Positions 1 to 10,121 of a DNA stretch of 64,000 nucleotides are shown piece after piece. The notes below the pieces were generated by a model. It did no database searches and was not told the DNA's origin. It worked only from the letters and a program-made list of their open reading frames with translations. Where the stretch lies: NCBI GenBank assembly GCA_029339195.1, contig JAPTJF010000104.1, forward strand, positions 87,919 through 151,918. The letters are read 5' to 3'. Made by a program: the position numbers and the translations under genes. The stretch is from Micractinium sp. NFX-FRZ (Eukaryota; Chlorophyta; Trebouxiophyceae; Chlorellales; Chlorellaceae). The stretch's first letter is position 1; the number at the start of each line of letters is the position of its first letter.

Positions 1-36
1 CTACGCTCGTTCCTGCTCCTCTCCTCCCCCGTGCAG

Positions 37-1092
37 AGGGCAAGGACGCCGCCGTGCGCATGTTCTGGGACGGCCGCATCAAGGCCTTCCACACCGACCG
101 CTACGAGGCGGGGCACCGGGCCACCGACTACAAGCGCTGGCTGGAAGCCTCGCGCCCCTACAACATCCAGTGAGCGCGCGCGCGGGGGGGGGCGGGGCTG
201 GGGGGCTGGATGGGAGCGGGTATTTGGGGAGGCCAGGGGTGTGAGGGGCGGATCGGCTGGCGCTGGAGAGCGCAGTGCATGCGGGGAGGGTTGAGGGCGG
301 AGCGATTGGCCTGCCAGCCAGGGCAAGTTCCGGTAAAAGGTGAGCAGACTGGCACGGTCTCCTGCCCTAGCCTCCAAAACTCTGCCACACGTGCCCCTGC
401 CCCAGTCGGCTCGGCATCCCAACCGCACCACCCCTTGCCCGCTCTTCCCCGCCCCGCCAGGTACGAGGAGGGCTTTGAGCCGTACGTCATCGTCTCCCGC
501 CGCTTTGTCCCCTGGTACGACGAGCGGTTTGTGGGGTACCGCAAGAACAAGGTGGTGCACCTGCTCTACCTGTCCACCAGCGGCATCCAGTTTGTGGTGC
601 ACCCCCGCGCCTTCACCGTGCACTCCCCACACCCGCGCGCACGCACCTGGAAGGTCACCCACAAGACCGGGCTGTGGGACCAGGTGGGTGCTGCCTGCGT
701 GACCAGGTGGTGACTGGTTGGCCACGGTTGGCAGGGGTGGCAGGGGCAGGGACAGGGAGAGCGGGCAGACATCCTGCACAGAAGCCAGGGGCTAACCAGA
801 GAGCAAGCGGGGCGCGTGGGGGCAGTGATTTGGGCGCCGCAGCTGGCGACAGCATGCGGCCCTGCCCTGCACCCTCACTCAACGAACCCGCACCCGCACC
901 GTCCCGGCGCCCCATCTGATCCTCTCCCTCACTGCCCCACTCTTCCCGCCGCAGCTGGCCGAGATTTACGACCAGGCCAAGGAGGGGATGGTGGAGGGCT
1001 CCTACATTCCCTCAGCCATGTACTCGTGCGGGGAGCACCTGGCGGGGCCGCAGCTGGCAAAGCGCCCCACCTTCTCCACCGCCACGGCGTGA
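37..1092 (+). CDS. LARGE/B4GAT-type glycosyltransferase (GT49), 3' part only
   Basis: The last three exons of a gene whose 5' part lies left of the window: 37-169, 461-683 and 955-1092 (stop TGA), about 163 residues. The exon at 37 opens with two bases of a split codon after a 'gtgcag' acceptor, so it is internal; the joins restore NIQ-YEEGFEP and GLWDQ-LAEIYD in frame. The block FEPYVIV, then YDERFVGYRKNKVVHLLYL, then a FVVHPRAF.VHSPHP segment is the C-terminal signature of Glyco_transf_49 enzymes, where a glycosyltransferase-A fold transfers sugar to glycans in the Golgi. The family is known from LARGE and B4GAT1; donor and acceptor here cannot be inferred. The N-terminal anchor and DxD motif are outside the window. 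Confidence 0.8.
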
Positions 1093-1960
1093 GGGGCCTG
1101 CGTCAGCGCTTCCCCCCACCTGTGCTTGCTTGCCGAGCTTGCGAATGGCGGCGGAGGTGCTGCGGTCGGCACGCCCGCCAGTTTTTGCCCACCCTGCCCT
1201 GCCTTTGCCCGCCTGCCCGCCATCCAGGCCCCCTTTGATTCCTGCTCAAACCCCCCATTCTTCGAGACTCTGGGCGCTGTGTTTCCCCGAGTCCTCTGTC
1301 AATAAAGCTATGCAAGATCAAAACAGCTCACGAGAACAGCTCAGTCGCCCTGGGGGCCCAGAGGGAGGGGGGGGTGTTGTTGCCGAGTGCAGTGCAGTGG
1401 TGGCAAACTGCTGGCAAGCTGTGGCCGCCATGTGGCGGGCGTGTCATTGGGCCACCCTATCTTGTGAGGCCCCTCTTAAGAGTCAGATGGGTGCTGGCCA
1501 ACTTCCAAACACTTGTCCTGGAACAGCATCCGACGCCTGTAGGATGCGCACCGTGCAGCCGCAGGCAGCCGCCCCGCCAGCAGGGCGGTGCTGCGCTGGC
1601 CAGCACAAGATGTCTCTCGGCGCGCATGCTAGGTCTTCCAAACGCGCTTTAGATAACTTGAAGCTGCTGCTGAGACGGCTCAGCTCCTAGAGTGCAGCAC
1701 TGGCGCGAGTTGCTCCGGCTCCGGCCGCTTTCGAGCCTTGAAGGTAGCGTGAGTGAAGTAGGCGTGTCTTCCAAAGGCGCTGAATCGTTGTGGAAGTGTC
1801 TTGCCGGCCGCCCCCTGCCTGCTGGGCCACCGCCGCCACCCCAACGCGCCGCTGCTGTTGCCGTCACCCTTTCTCAACGTTGTTGCACGCTGCAACAAGC
1901 ATGCACCTCATACGCTCCCTTCCTCTGCAGTGCGGCCTGTAATACAAGTGGTATCCTCTC
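1093..1960. other. intergenic: GT49 3' UTR and AlkB-like gene upstream region
   Basis: No convincing coding exon in either strand; open frames here are short and low complexity. An AATAAA sits at 1301-1306, about 210 bases after the GT49 stop, and is the likeliest 3'-end signal although chlorophytes more often use TGTAA. The part after about 1330 presumably carries the promoter and 5' UTR of the AlkB-like gene. No TATA box stands out. Confidence 0.5.
1301..1306 (+). other. AATAAA polyadenylation-like signal
   Basis: Perfect AATAAA 209 bases downstream of the GT49 stop codon and upstream of the next gene on the same strand. It is a canonical eukaryotic hexamer but not the usual chlorophyte TGTAA, so its use is uncertain. 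Confidence 0.35.
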
Positions 1961-4191
1961 ATGAAGCGCAAGGGCGAAGGAAGTGGCAGCCAGCAGCCCC
2001 CGCTGGCCAAGTTCTTGGTGCCAGCTGGCGGCGGGGGCTCACGCTTTGTGCGCTGCCCCTGCTGCGGCAGGAGCGTACCGACAGCCACCCTCGACATCCA
2101 CCTCGACTCCTGCGGAGTGGAAACGGCACCACAAGCAGTGACAGCAGGAGAGGCACCAGCACCAACGCCAGCAGTTGCAGCAGCAGAGGCAGCAGCAGCA
2201 GCAGGCACACCACTGCCATGCAAACCAACAGCAGAAGCAGTAGCAGCAGAAGCAACAGCAACAGCAGAGGCAGTAACAGCACTGGCATCAGCTTCCCCTG
2301 TCGCACAAGTGGCCCCGGCACTGCTTTCGCCACCGCCCGCTTGCACACCGCCCCGCAGCCCGGCCACGCAGCAGCTGCCAGAGGAGCCGCTGGATTTGAG
2401 CTCCCGACGCCCAGGCAAGGCGCCGGCTGCCCCGCTGCACGACGACAGAGCAGCCGGGGCAGATGCAGCAGCAGCAGCAGCAGCAGCAGCTGCTGGTGTG
2501 CAGCAGTGGGGCGGTGGCAATGGTACCAGCAAGCCCAGCGGCGGCGCCAACCACTGGTGGCAGCGCCGCTCAGCAGTGGTTGCCACGGGCCACAGACACG
2601 GCGGCGGAAAGGTGGGCCTGACAGCAGACGCTCTGTTTGCGACAGCACAGTGCGAGCTGGTGCCAGGCTTCATGCCTGCTGAGCTGGCAGACCAGCTGAT
2701 GCTGCAGCTGCAGACGGACAGCCCGGGCTGGGAGCGCATGCAGTGGTGGATCGGCGGCGGGGGCGGCAGCGGCGGACAGGGAGGCGGCCAACAGCAGGCA
2801 GGGCTGTCAAACAAGACCAGCTGCCACTACTGGCTGGCAGAGGGTGGGCCAGACATGTATGACTCGTGGCAGCAGCAGGTGGGTGTCAGCAGATGGGGGT
2901 GCAAGGCCTGGTGTGGGTGCTGGCAGCTGGGGGAACAGTGTCTGGTGCTCTCCCCCGCCCTTGCAAGTGAAGCCTGGTGCTCTCCCCCGCCCTGGCTCGC
3001 CACCTCCCCGCATGCATTCTGCTGCGCTGGCTCACCGGGCTGCGCTTCCAACCCTCACCCTGCACTCCAGACTGCGGGAAACACGACCTCGATACAGCAG
3101 CAGCAGCAGCAGCAGCAGCAGGGGGAGGCAGGGGCGGGGGGCGAGGGCGATGAGCATGCCGTGCCACCGGCGCCCGAGGCGCTGCGCCTCGCTGGCGACA
3201 TGGTGGCATGCCACGTCAGTCAACGCATCCAGAGCGGTGCCCTGGTGGGGCTGCCCCTGGAAGCGGCTGACCAGCAGGGCTGGACTCCCAGCTATGCCAT
3301 TGCCAACTGCTATGCCGACGGCTCCAGCGGCGTCGGGTCCCATTCTGATTGGCTGACCCCGCTAGGGCCCACACCCATCATCGCCTCCCTCAGCCTGGGA
3401 GCCACACGCACCTTCCGGCTGCACCGCCAGCTGTTGCTAGACCTGCGGGGAACTGCAGATGGCGGGGGCAGCAGCGCGGCGGCGGCGGCGGCAGCTGTGG
3501 CGGCGGGCGTGAGCCGGGTGGATGTGGAGCTGACTCACAACGCGCTGTGCGTGATGTGGCCGCCCTGCCAGGAGGCGTGGAAGCACGAGGTGGGTGCAGG
3601 GGTTGGGTGGGGTAAGATGGGGTGGTGAGGTGGGCACAGCGTGAGGTGGCGCTATCTGGGTAATACGTAGGTGTCGGGGTGGGCCGCAGGTTTGTGGCAG
3701 AGCACGCACCGCCTTGTCCCCCTGTTCTTCGGCTGGCTGCCCTCCGTCTGGTTGATATCGAGCTTTAAGCCTGGTCCCTGTGTCACTCCCCCGCCCAGTC
3801 TCAACGCTCCCGTCTGCCTGCATGCCCCGCCTGCCACCACCTCCTGCCTCAGCAGGTCCCCAAGACCTCCCGGCCCTTCCCCATGCACCCTGCCAGCGGC
3901 ACCACCCGCTACAACCTCACCTTCCGTCGCTTCAAGCCGCAGTGGGAGGCGCAGGCGCCGCTGTGCCGCTGCGGGCGACGCACCGTTATGAAAGCCAGGC
4001 AGACACACGAGGCAGGCTCTGTCGGCAGCGGCGAAGGTGGAGGAGGAGAAAGAGGGGCGCGTTCCCTGGCCTATTACTATGCCTGCGATGCCAACAGGGG
4101 ACCCACCTGCAGCCTCTGGCAGGCCTGCCCCACGCGCGTCGTGCTGTGCAGTGCCGGCGCATGGGGCGCACCTGCGGGCACCTGCAGATAA
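1961..4191 (+). CDS. AlkB-family 2OG-Fe(II) dioxygenase with UBZ4-like and GRF zinc fingers
   Basis: Three exons, 1961-2878, 3071-3589 and 3856-4191; 590 residues; both introns fall between codons. The N-terminus holds a UBZ4-like finger (C32, C35, H47, C51; HLDSC ending), as in Rad18/SLX4-type ubiquitin binders. Residues about 100-230 are Ala/Ser/Gln low complexity. The AlkB core follows: metal triad H397-x-D399 (SHSDWL) and H478 (WKHEV), then 2-oxoglutarate binding R497YNLTFR503, the RxNxTxR signature of AlkB demethylases. The C-terminus is a GRF finger (C516, C518, C556, C564 with W567), a fold that binds single-stranded DNA. AlkB enzymes repair alkylated bases by oxidative demethylation; nuclear repair at ubiquitinated or ssDNA sites is inferred. 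A nine-Gln run follows the second acceptor. Intron 1 is a multiple of three without stop, so retention would keep frame. Confidence 0.85.
2942..2995 (+). repeat. 31-bp tandem duplication in AlkB-like intron 1
   Basis: The string ctggtgctctcccccgccct occurs at 2942-2961 and again at 2973-2992, a 31-base offset, inside intron 1. This is one of many short tandem duplications in the introns of this window. Confidence 0.8.
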
Positions 4192-4386
4192 ATTTACAAG
4201 CTTTCGCATGCTCTCTTTGTGATAAGTCACGTACACAATCATGTAGCCTTTCAGAACGGGCTGATGAGGAGTTGGCGCTTCAGCCGTCGTGCGCCCACCC
4301 GCCATCTCCCGCCTGGCGCCAGCTGGCCGAACTCAAACAGAGCATTCTGACCCGTTAGTTGGACATCGCCTCGGAGCATCGCCACA

Positions 4387-6150
4387 ATGTCTCGGGCGCG
4401 TGGAAGGCGGCAACAGCTGGCGCTGGCCGCCATTCCCGAGGATGAGGGGGAGCCCGCTGAGGGGCCCCTGGCAGGGATCATGCAGTTGATAGACGGTCTG
4501 GAGGCGGCAGGTAGGGCGGGGCGAGGCCAGCCGGGGCGCCGGGCCAAAGTGGTTGCGCGCAGCAGGGGGCGACAGCCGGCTGCCCTCCCGCTGCCTGCAG
4601 TGGACGAGAAGGTCGGCTCCATCATTTCCGCGGCAGAAGACGCCATCATGGCGATGCGAAACGAGTGCAAGCGGCTGCTGGTGCTGCTGCCCGCCAAGGT
4701 GCCGCCCGCCGTCTCCTGCCGTTGCCGCCCGCCTGCCGTCCCCCCATCGCGGCTGCGCGTGGTGCTCGCTGGCATCCGGCTAGATTGTTTGAGCACTGTG
4801 TTGGAGCAATAACGAACCTATTCGATTGCGTGCAGCCTCTTCCCACGATGCTCTGCTGCCTGCGTTGCCCTACACTTGCTGCCCACCGCCTGCCTCTTCA
4901 CTGCTCCTCCCTTGCTGCCCGGCCCCTGACCCCCCACAGACGCGCAAGATGAAGCTGTCAGAGTTCCAGGCCGCCTACCCAGGCGACCTGCAGGCGGGAG
5001 CGCTGGAGGAGATCCGGGAGCGGTGCGCAGCCATGGCCACAGCAGCAGCAGCGCAGGCGGTGCCGGCCACCGGGCGCGGCGGCCGCACCGCCGCCAAGCG
5101 TGGCGCTGAGCCAGAAACGGTGCTGCGCACGGTGCGGGCCCGGCGGGGTCCTGCAGCGCCGCCTCCCAAGTTCAGCGAGGGGCCGGCGGCACCAGCAGCA
5201 CCAGCAGCAGCAGAGGCGGCAGACACCGGCATGGCGCGGCGGGCCACGCGTTCGCGGTTGGGTGTGGCGGCAGCGGAGGAGGCGGAGCAGCAGCAGCAGC
5301 AGCAGCAGCCAGGCAAGTGGGAGGGTGAGGAGGTGGGCAAGGGTCCTGTGGTTGTGCCTGTTAAAGCTGCTGCTAGTACCCCGTTCAATGCGGGGTGCTG
5401 GATGTTGAGAGGGACCAGCCTGGCCGACTCTTGCTGCTGCCTGTTCTCGTGCCTCATGTCGGCCTGCTTCTGCTCCCGTCTTTGACCCCCTGGCATGCAG
5501 AGGCGTCCGGCAGCAGGCGTGGCGGCGCAGGCACAGCGCTGTCGCTGCCGGCGGCGGCGGCACCGGGCGGCGGCATGTTCCAGGGAATGCCTTTGCAGAC
5601 CCCCATGCCGTTCGCGGGCGAGGCGGTGGCGGTGCCCATCACACTCCTCACGCAGAAGCGGGGCGGGCGCACCAAGGCGGCTCCGGTGCCCGAGGCGGCG
5701 GTGATCGCGACGGCAGGTGAGGTGGACAGGGCACGCTGCTGTGACAGCGCCGGTGTCTCTTGCGTGTGCCACGCTGGTGTGCTATGCATGCGCAGCAGCG
5801 GCAGCGGTCTGTGTGGCTGGGCCTGCGCTGTCTGTTCGTGCCTAGCTGCTGCCTGGTGTTTTGTCTCGGCCTCCCCAGCTAACCCCTGCACCCGTCTTGT
5901 CTTTTCAGCGCCGCCTGCCTGCCTCCCGTGCCTTGACTCGTCCGTTGCTGACCGCTCCCCTTGCCTCCCTGCGCCGTGCCGCCTTGCAGACGGCAAGCAG
6001 TGGGCGCTGGGCGCAGAGGGGCTGGCGGGCATCCCGGAGACCCACCGCTCGGAGGTGTTGGATTTGCTGACCGCGCAGTTCAACTTTTTTGCGGCGGCAC
6101 TGGGCAAAACCGTGTTCGACAGGTCTGGCCGCGGCGGGCGGAAGCGGTGA
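4387..6150 (+). CDS. Borealin-like chromosomal passenger complex subunit
   Basis: Four exons, 4387-4698, 4940-5324, 5501-5716 and 5990-6150; 357 residues. Residues about 75-125 read VDEKVGSIISAAEDAIM...LLVLLPAKTRKMKLSEF.AAYPGDL, matching the Borealin/Nbl1 N-terminal pattern: a long helix, then lP..xR.m...eF...Y.gd. That helix forms the three-helix bundle with Survivin and INCENP. The middle is basic, Ala/Pro/Gln rich (a seven-Gln run at about 5288-5310). The C-terminal exon (DGKQWALGAEGL...LLTAQFNFFAAAL) resembles the C-terminal dimer region of plant Borealin-related proteins. Role by homology: targets Aurora B to centromeres and spindle midzone. The second exon could instead end at 5312 with a GC donor; both keep phase. 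It starts 195 bases after the AlkB-like stop. Borealin sequences diverge fast, so this call rests on pattern rather than strong identity. Confidence 0.6.
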
Positions 6151-6842
6151 GGCTTGCCAGGCGGCTGGCAGAGGCGTGCCAGCTGAGCAGCGCCGGCACA
6201 CCTTGGCCATTTGCCCAGAGCCGCTGCAATGCTGTGCTTGCTGGCTCCCACCCTTGTACTTTTGCTCTTGTAAATGGGGACTGTGGTCACACCATCAGTA
6301 ATGTAGCAGCAGCTTGTCAGGAGCAGGGCAGTGCTGCACCCAGCTTGGGATAGTAGAAACACAGCGTGGGCATCAGGCAGAGCAGAAAAGGATGAGGGGA
6401 GTGGGTGCTCCAGTCTGTTGAGCGCCCAGCTGGAGCAGGCAGCCTGACAGGTTGTTGCGGCTTACTCCTTTTGCTTTGCGAATAAATGCAGCCTCGAGGC
6501 GCCTCTCCTTGCAAGCCCTCACGATGCCCTCGACTGGGTCGTCTTCCTGCTCTCTCTGGCATGCCCACGCGTATGTGCACCGCTGCTTTGCACTGCACTG
6601 ATGACAAGATGCCTCGTCTTGCACCGATTAACCCAGCTTTCGTGAATAAACATCATAATAGAACATCATAAATGCCGAAACTTAAAAATTTGGAACGTAC
6701 AAGCAATCCCAAGTGCTCAAACAACACACGCACACAAGGCTGTATGTACAGCCCTGTTGTACATCAAAGCTGCAGCCGGCAGAGCAGAAGCGTCCGCAGT
6801 CAATCCAACCCACACATCCCCCAGTCGCCGTGGCAGCCCGCC
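6151..6842. other. intergenic between two convergent genes (3' UTRs)
   Basis: Tail-to-tail spacer between the Borealin-like gene and the minus-strand ankyrin gene. It holds TGTAA at 6269-6273 (119 bases after the Borealin-like stop) and AATAAA-type strings near 6480 and 6644. AT content rises around 6640-6700. No coding exon is supported. Confidence 0.5.
6269..6273 (+). other. TGTAA polyadenylation signal, Borealin-like gene
   Basis: TGTAA is the usual chlorophyte 3'-end signal; this one is 119 bases past the stop codon on the gene's strand. Function is inferred from position. Confidence 0.45.
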
Positions 6843-9516
6843 TCAGGCTGCAGGCGCCTCCAGCAGCGGGGGTGACCAGCTGGACAGCGGGTAGGCGGCC
6901 ACCCCCAGGATGCGGCACAGCAGCTCACGTGGCAGCCTGGCAGCGGGAGGGAGGGGCGGGAAGCAGGGGGAGGCAAGGGATGGCTGAGTGGTGACCCATT
7001 TGATGCAGGCGTGTGGATACAGCCAGCAGCAGCCATCACAGCGGTGCAATGCACCTCTGCCCGACGCAATGCATGCGCCATATGGTGATAGTGCCTAAGG
7101 ACAAACCAGTGGGAGAGCAGCAGGCACTGGCCACCGCCAGTGCGCACACGCATGCACGCATGGACGCCCACCTGCTCAGCAGCGGCGGCTCCCGGAACGC
7201 CTTGATCGACTTGACCACGCGTCTGTTGCCGGGCAGGTTCTCGTACTGCACGTCAATCCGCCTGCCCGTCTTGCGGTTGGCGATGAGCAGCAGGGCGCGG
7301 GCGGCGGCACGCAGCGCGGGAGGGAAGTGAGCGTGGGTGTCGGGGGACCAGGGCAGCTGCCGGGCCGCCAGCCACAGCCACCTGCGGCGCACACTTGCAC
7401 TCGTGATTTGTAGTGAGAAGGCATGTGTGGCATGCTGCAAAGTCAGGAAGGTGGCATGCGCCAGGGCATGCACAGGGCAGCACGGTCTGGTGGCACACAG
7501 GGCACGCACCCCATCGTCAGGCAAGCTCAGCAAGGGGGCCCAGCCGTCTTCCCTGCCCAGCGTCGGCCATCGCCTCTCCCTGCGCCCCTCTTGCCCACCT
7601 GTTCTTTCCATGGACGTCCCAGTTCTGTCGTGGCGCCTCCAGCGGGCGGTAGTCCCGCACCAGGCGGCCGTCAGTCGACTCGATTGCGCTGATAAAGCGC
7701 GGGGTGGGGCGGAAGCCGAGGGAGAGCAGGCCCTCCATCAGCGACAGGCACCCCAGGTGGCAGGCCTGCTGCCCAGCCACGTCCTCTGGGGCCATCTGCT
7801 TGGTGGGAGGGTAAGCAGCAGCGGCAGGGCTTGGGAGGTGTCATGGGGGGCGACAGCAGGCATTCAGCAAGGGAGGACAGGATGGCGGCCCTCCAGCCCC
7901 CCCTTGGGCTATTTGATTTAATCGTTGCCTGCCCTGGCCGCTCCACCCCACCTGCCCCTGCAGCTCACCCTGCCCAGCCCCTGCTGCTCACCTTCTCCTG
8001 GCGCTTGAGGTGGCTTCTCAGGCAGCGATACACTGGGTCCCAGCCGGGCACAGCGTGCTCAAGCGGCATGGGTGGCAGCTGCCGGCCAGCTGCACTCAGC
8101 AGGCGCTGCAGGGCAGCCTGTTGGATGGCCAAGCTGCCACCGCTGCTGCCGCTGCTGCTGCTGCTGCTGCTACTGCTTTGGTCATGAGGATTTATGACTT
8201 CGTTGTAGGTGTGGACGGTGATGGGCACCCCAGCAGCCACCGCAGCCTCAAAGCTCTTGAGCCATGCGGTACCGTCGCGTGACGCACGCAAAGCCAGGCC
8301 GGCTAGCAGCTTGATACTGAAATGGGGTATGTAACTGTTGAGAGCGGACACAGGAGGCCGCACTGCTGGGCCCAGCTGCTGCCAAATCTGAAACCCCGGG
8401 TGCCAGGCGCGCTCCCAGTCGGCCGCCTCCCGCAGAGCCGCCTGCGCAGGCGTGCGGGCCAGCAGCCAGGACAGCACCGGCTGGCCATCCTTCATCTTGG
8501 CAGCAGCGCCCGCCAGCTCCAGCAGCGGCAGCGGGCGCAGCGCGGGGCCGGCAGCCCACAGCTGCGTGAGGGGCAGGCTGCTTAAGATGAAGGGGTGCTC
8601 TGCCCCTGGCTGCCTCATCTCGTTCAAACCCTTCACCAAGGAGGCAGCGTGGCGAGGGTGGATGAGCCAGTCCTTGTCATGCACCATCAACAAAGTGCGC
8701 AGCTCCCGCCGCCGTGGGTCGCCAGGCGCTGGCCAGTCGGCCAGCAGCGCTCGCAGCGCGCAGCTCAGTGCCCCGGTGTCCCACTGCCCGGCGACGGCCC
8801 CTGCAGCCCCCCCGCCTGCTGGCGGTGCTGCTGCTGCCGTCGCAGCTGCCGCCTCAGCTGCTGCCGAGATGACGGAGAGCATGGGGGTAGCGGCTACCAC
8901 CTTGGTGACGCTCCCGCCAGCGTCTAACAAGAGGCGCAGCGCCAGCAGGTGTGCCGACCCCAGCTGCGCCCCTGCCGCCAGCAGCTGCTGCGCGGCAGCG
9001 GTGTGGCCCAGCGCTGCTGCCTGGTCCAGCGGTGTGAGCGCCCGGTGCTGTCGCAGGCGCTGCACGCGGCTCTGCAGCGTGCCAGGCGGGAAGGGGTTGG
9101 CGGGGAGAGGAAGGGTCACAACGGGCGGCAGCAGGCAGTGTGCGTGCAGGGCTCACGCGTGTATTAGCACACCCTGCCTGCAGCACCCAGCAGCCACTGA
9201 CCTGAAGCTCCGAAATCTCCTCGCCTTGCGGCTCCAGGTTCAGCTTGTGCGTGAAATCCTCGTCCCATTGCAGGCTTGCATCATCAATTGACGCGCCGGC
9301 GGCCACCAGCAGCGGCACCGCCCCAGCGCAGTCTGTCACCGCCGCCATGTGCAGGGCCGCCGTCAACTCGCCACGCTGCCGGCTGTTCGGCTGCAGCAGG
9401 GCCTCTTTGACGGCTGGCAGGTCTTGGAACGCCACTGCACCAAAAAGTGCCGGCCAGCTGCCGCCTTGCCAGTTGATGCTGCCCTCGGCCAACACGTCCT
9501 CTCCCGCCTCTGCCAT
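6843..9516 (-). CDS. ankyrin-repeat protein, function unknown
   Basis: Five minus-strand exons: 9202-9516, 7992-9071, 7599-7795, 7172-7381 and 6843-6936; 631 residues, phases consistent throughout. The first 170 residues hold ankyrin-type helices (WPALFGAVAFQDLPAVKEAL, GELTAALHMAAVTDCAGAVPLLVAAGA, LTPLDQAAALGHTAAAQQLLAAGA), including an interrupted third repeat with a His-Leu-Leu-Ala-Leu-Arg segment. The middle is a long alpha-helical region with a nine-Ser run encoded by AGC repeats. The tail begins LPRELLCRILGV, which has the look of a short F-box or SOCS-box helix, but it is too short to call. No catalytic motif is visible. Ankyrin repeats bind partner proteins; nothing shows which. ATG at 9516 is the first in the open frame. 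Confidence 0.72.
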
Positions 9517-10121
9517 TGCTGCACGGTTGTCCCGAGATGCGCAGCGTCGAGGGCGCCTCCTCAGCTGCTGTAGCTTCGAAAGCGGTTGCGGTTGCCGCTC
9601 TTGGAGCGAGCTGGAGTTGCGCTGACGTTGGTTATAACACCGCGTCGCTGTTCAAAAGCCAATTGTAGCGCAATGACTGATTTCCGCCGCAACCGCCCAA
9701 GTGCACTGGATGCCCAGCTGGCGTCCAGCGGCAGACCTCTCTGCAATAGAGACATTGATGACGCGAATCCATTTCTTTGCACTTCATCCTGTATTGAACC
9801 TCAGTAGGAGCAGACACCTACTCCAAGACAGTTCCCCCGCATTGCCCTGCCCACCGCTCAGGGTGGGTTGATACCTGGATCCATCCCGAGTGCAAGCCCT
9901 AGCAGTCGCAGCATGGTGTCCCGTTGCACGCTTGTCACAAAACATTACACACAAGTCAGTACAGGGCACCAAGGCCGTGTGAAGGTTGGTACAAAGAAGC
10001 AAGGGCAATGCACAAAATTGCGGGGACACACCGCACGCAAGGGAAGGGGGCCCTGAGGCCTCCCTGCCTGCAGGCACGTGCACCCCTGAGCCTCCAGGCC
10101 GCTGCGGCTCCAAAGGGCACG
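9517..10121. other. intergenic: sorting-nexin 3' UTR and ankyrin gene upstream region
   Basis: Lies between two minus-strand genes. TTACA at 9945-9949 reads TGTAA on the minus strand, about 175 bases past the sorting-nexin stop, and is its likely polyadenylation signal. The part nearest 9517 should hold the ankyrin gene promoter. No coding exon is supported. Confidence 0.5.
9945..9949 (-). other. TGTAA polyadenylation signal, sorting nexin
   Basis: TTACA on the plus strand, TGTAA on the gene's strand, 173 bases downstream of the stop. Inferred from position and the chlorophyte consensus. Confidence 0.5.

Noticed and set aside
1864..2814. Ala/Cys/Leu-rich minus-strand frames of over 220 residues
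   Set aside because: Produced by CAG/GCA triplet repeats in the AlkB-like exon read backwards.
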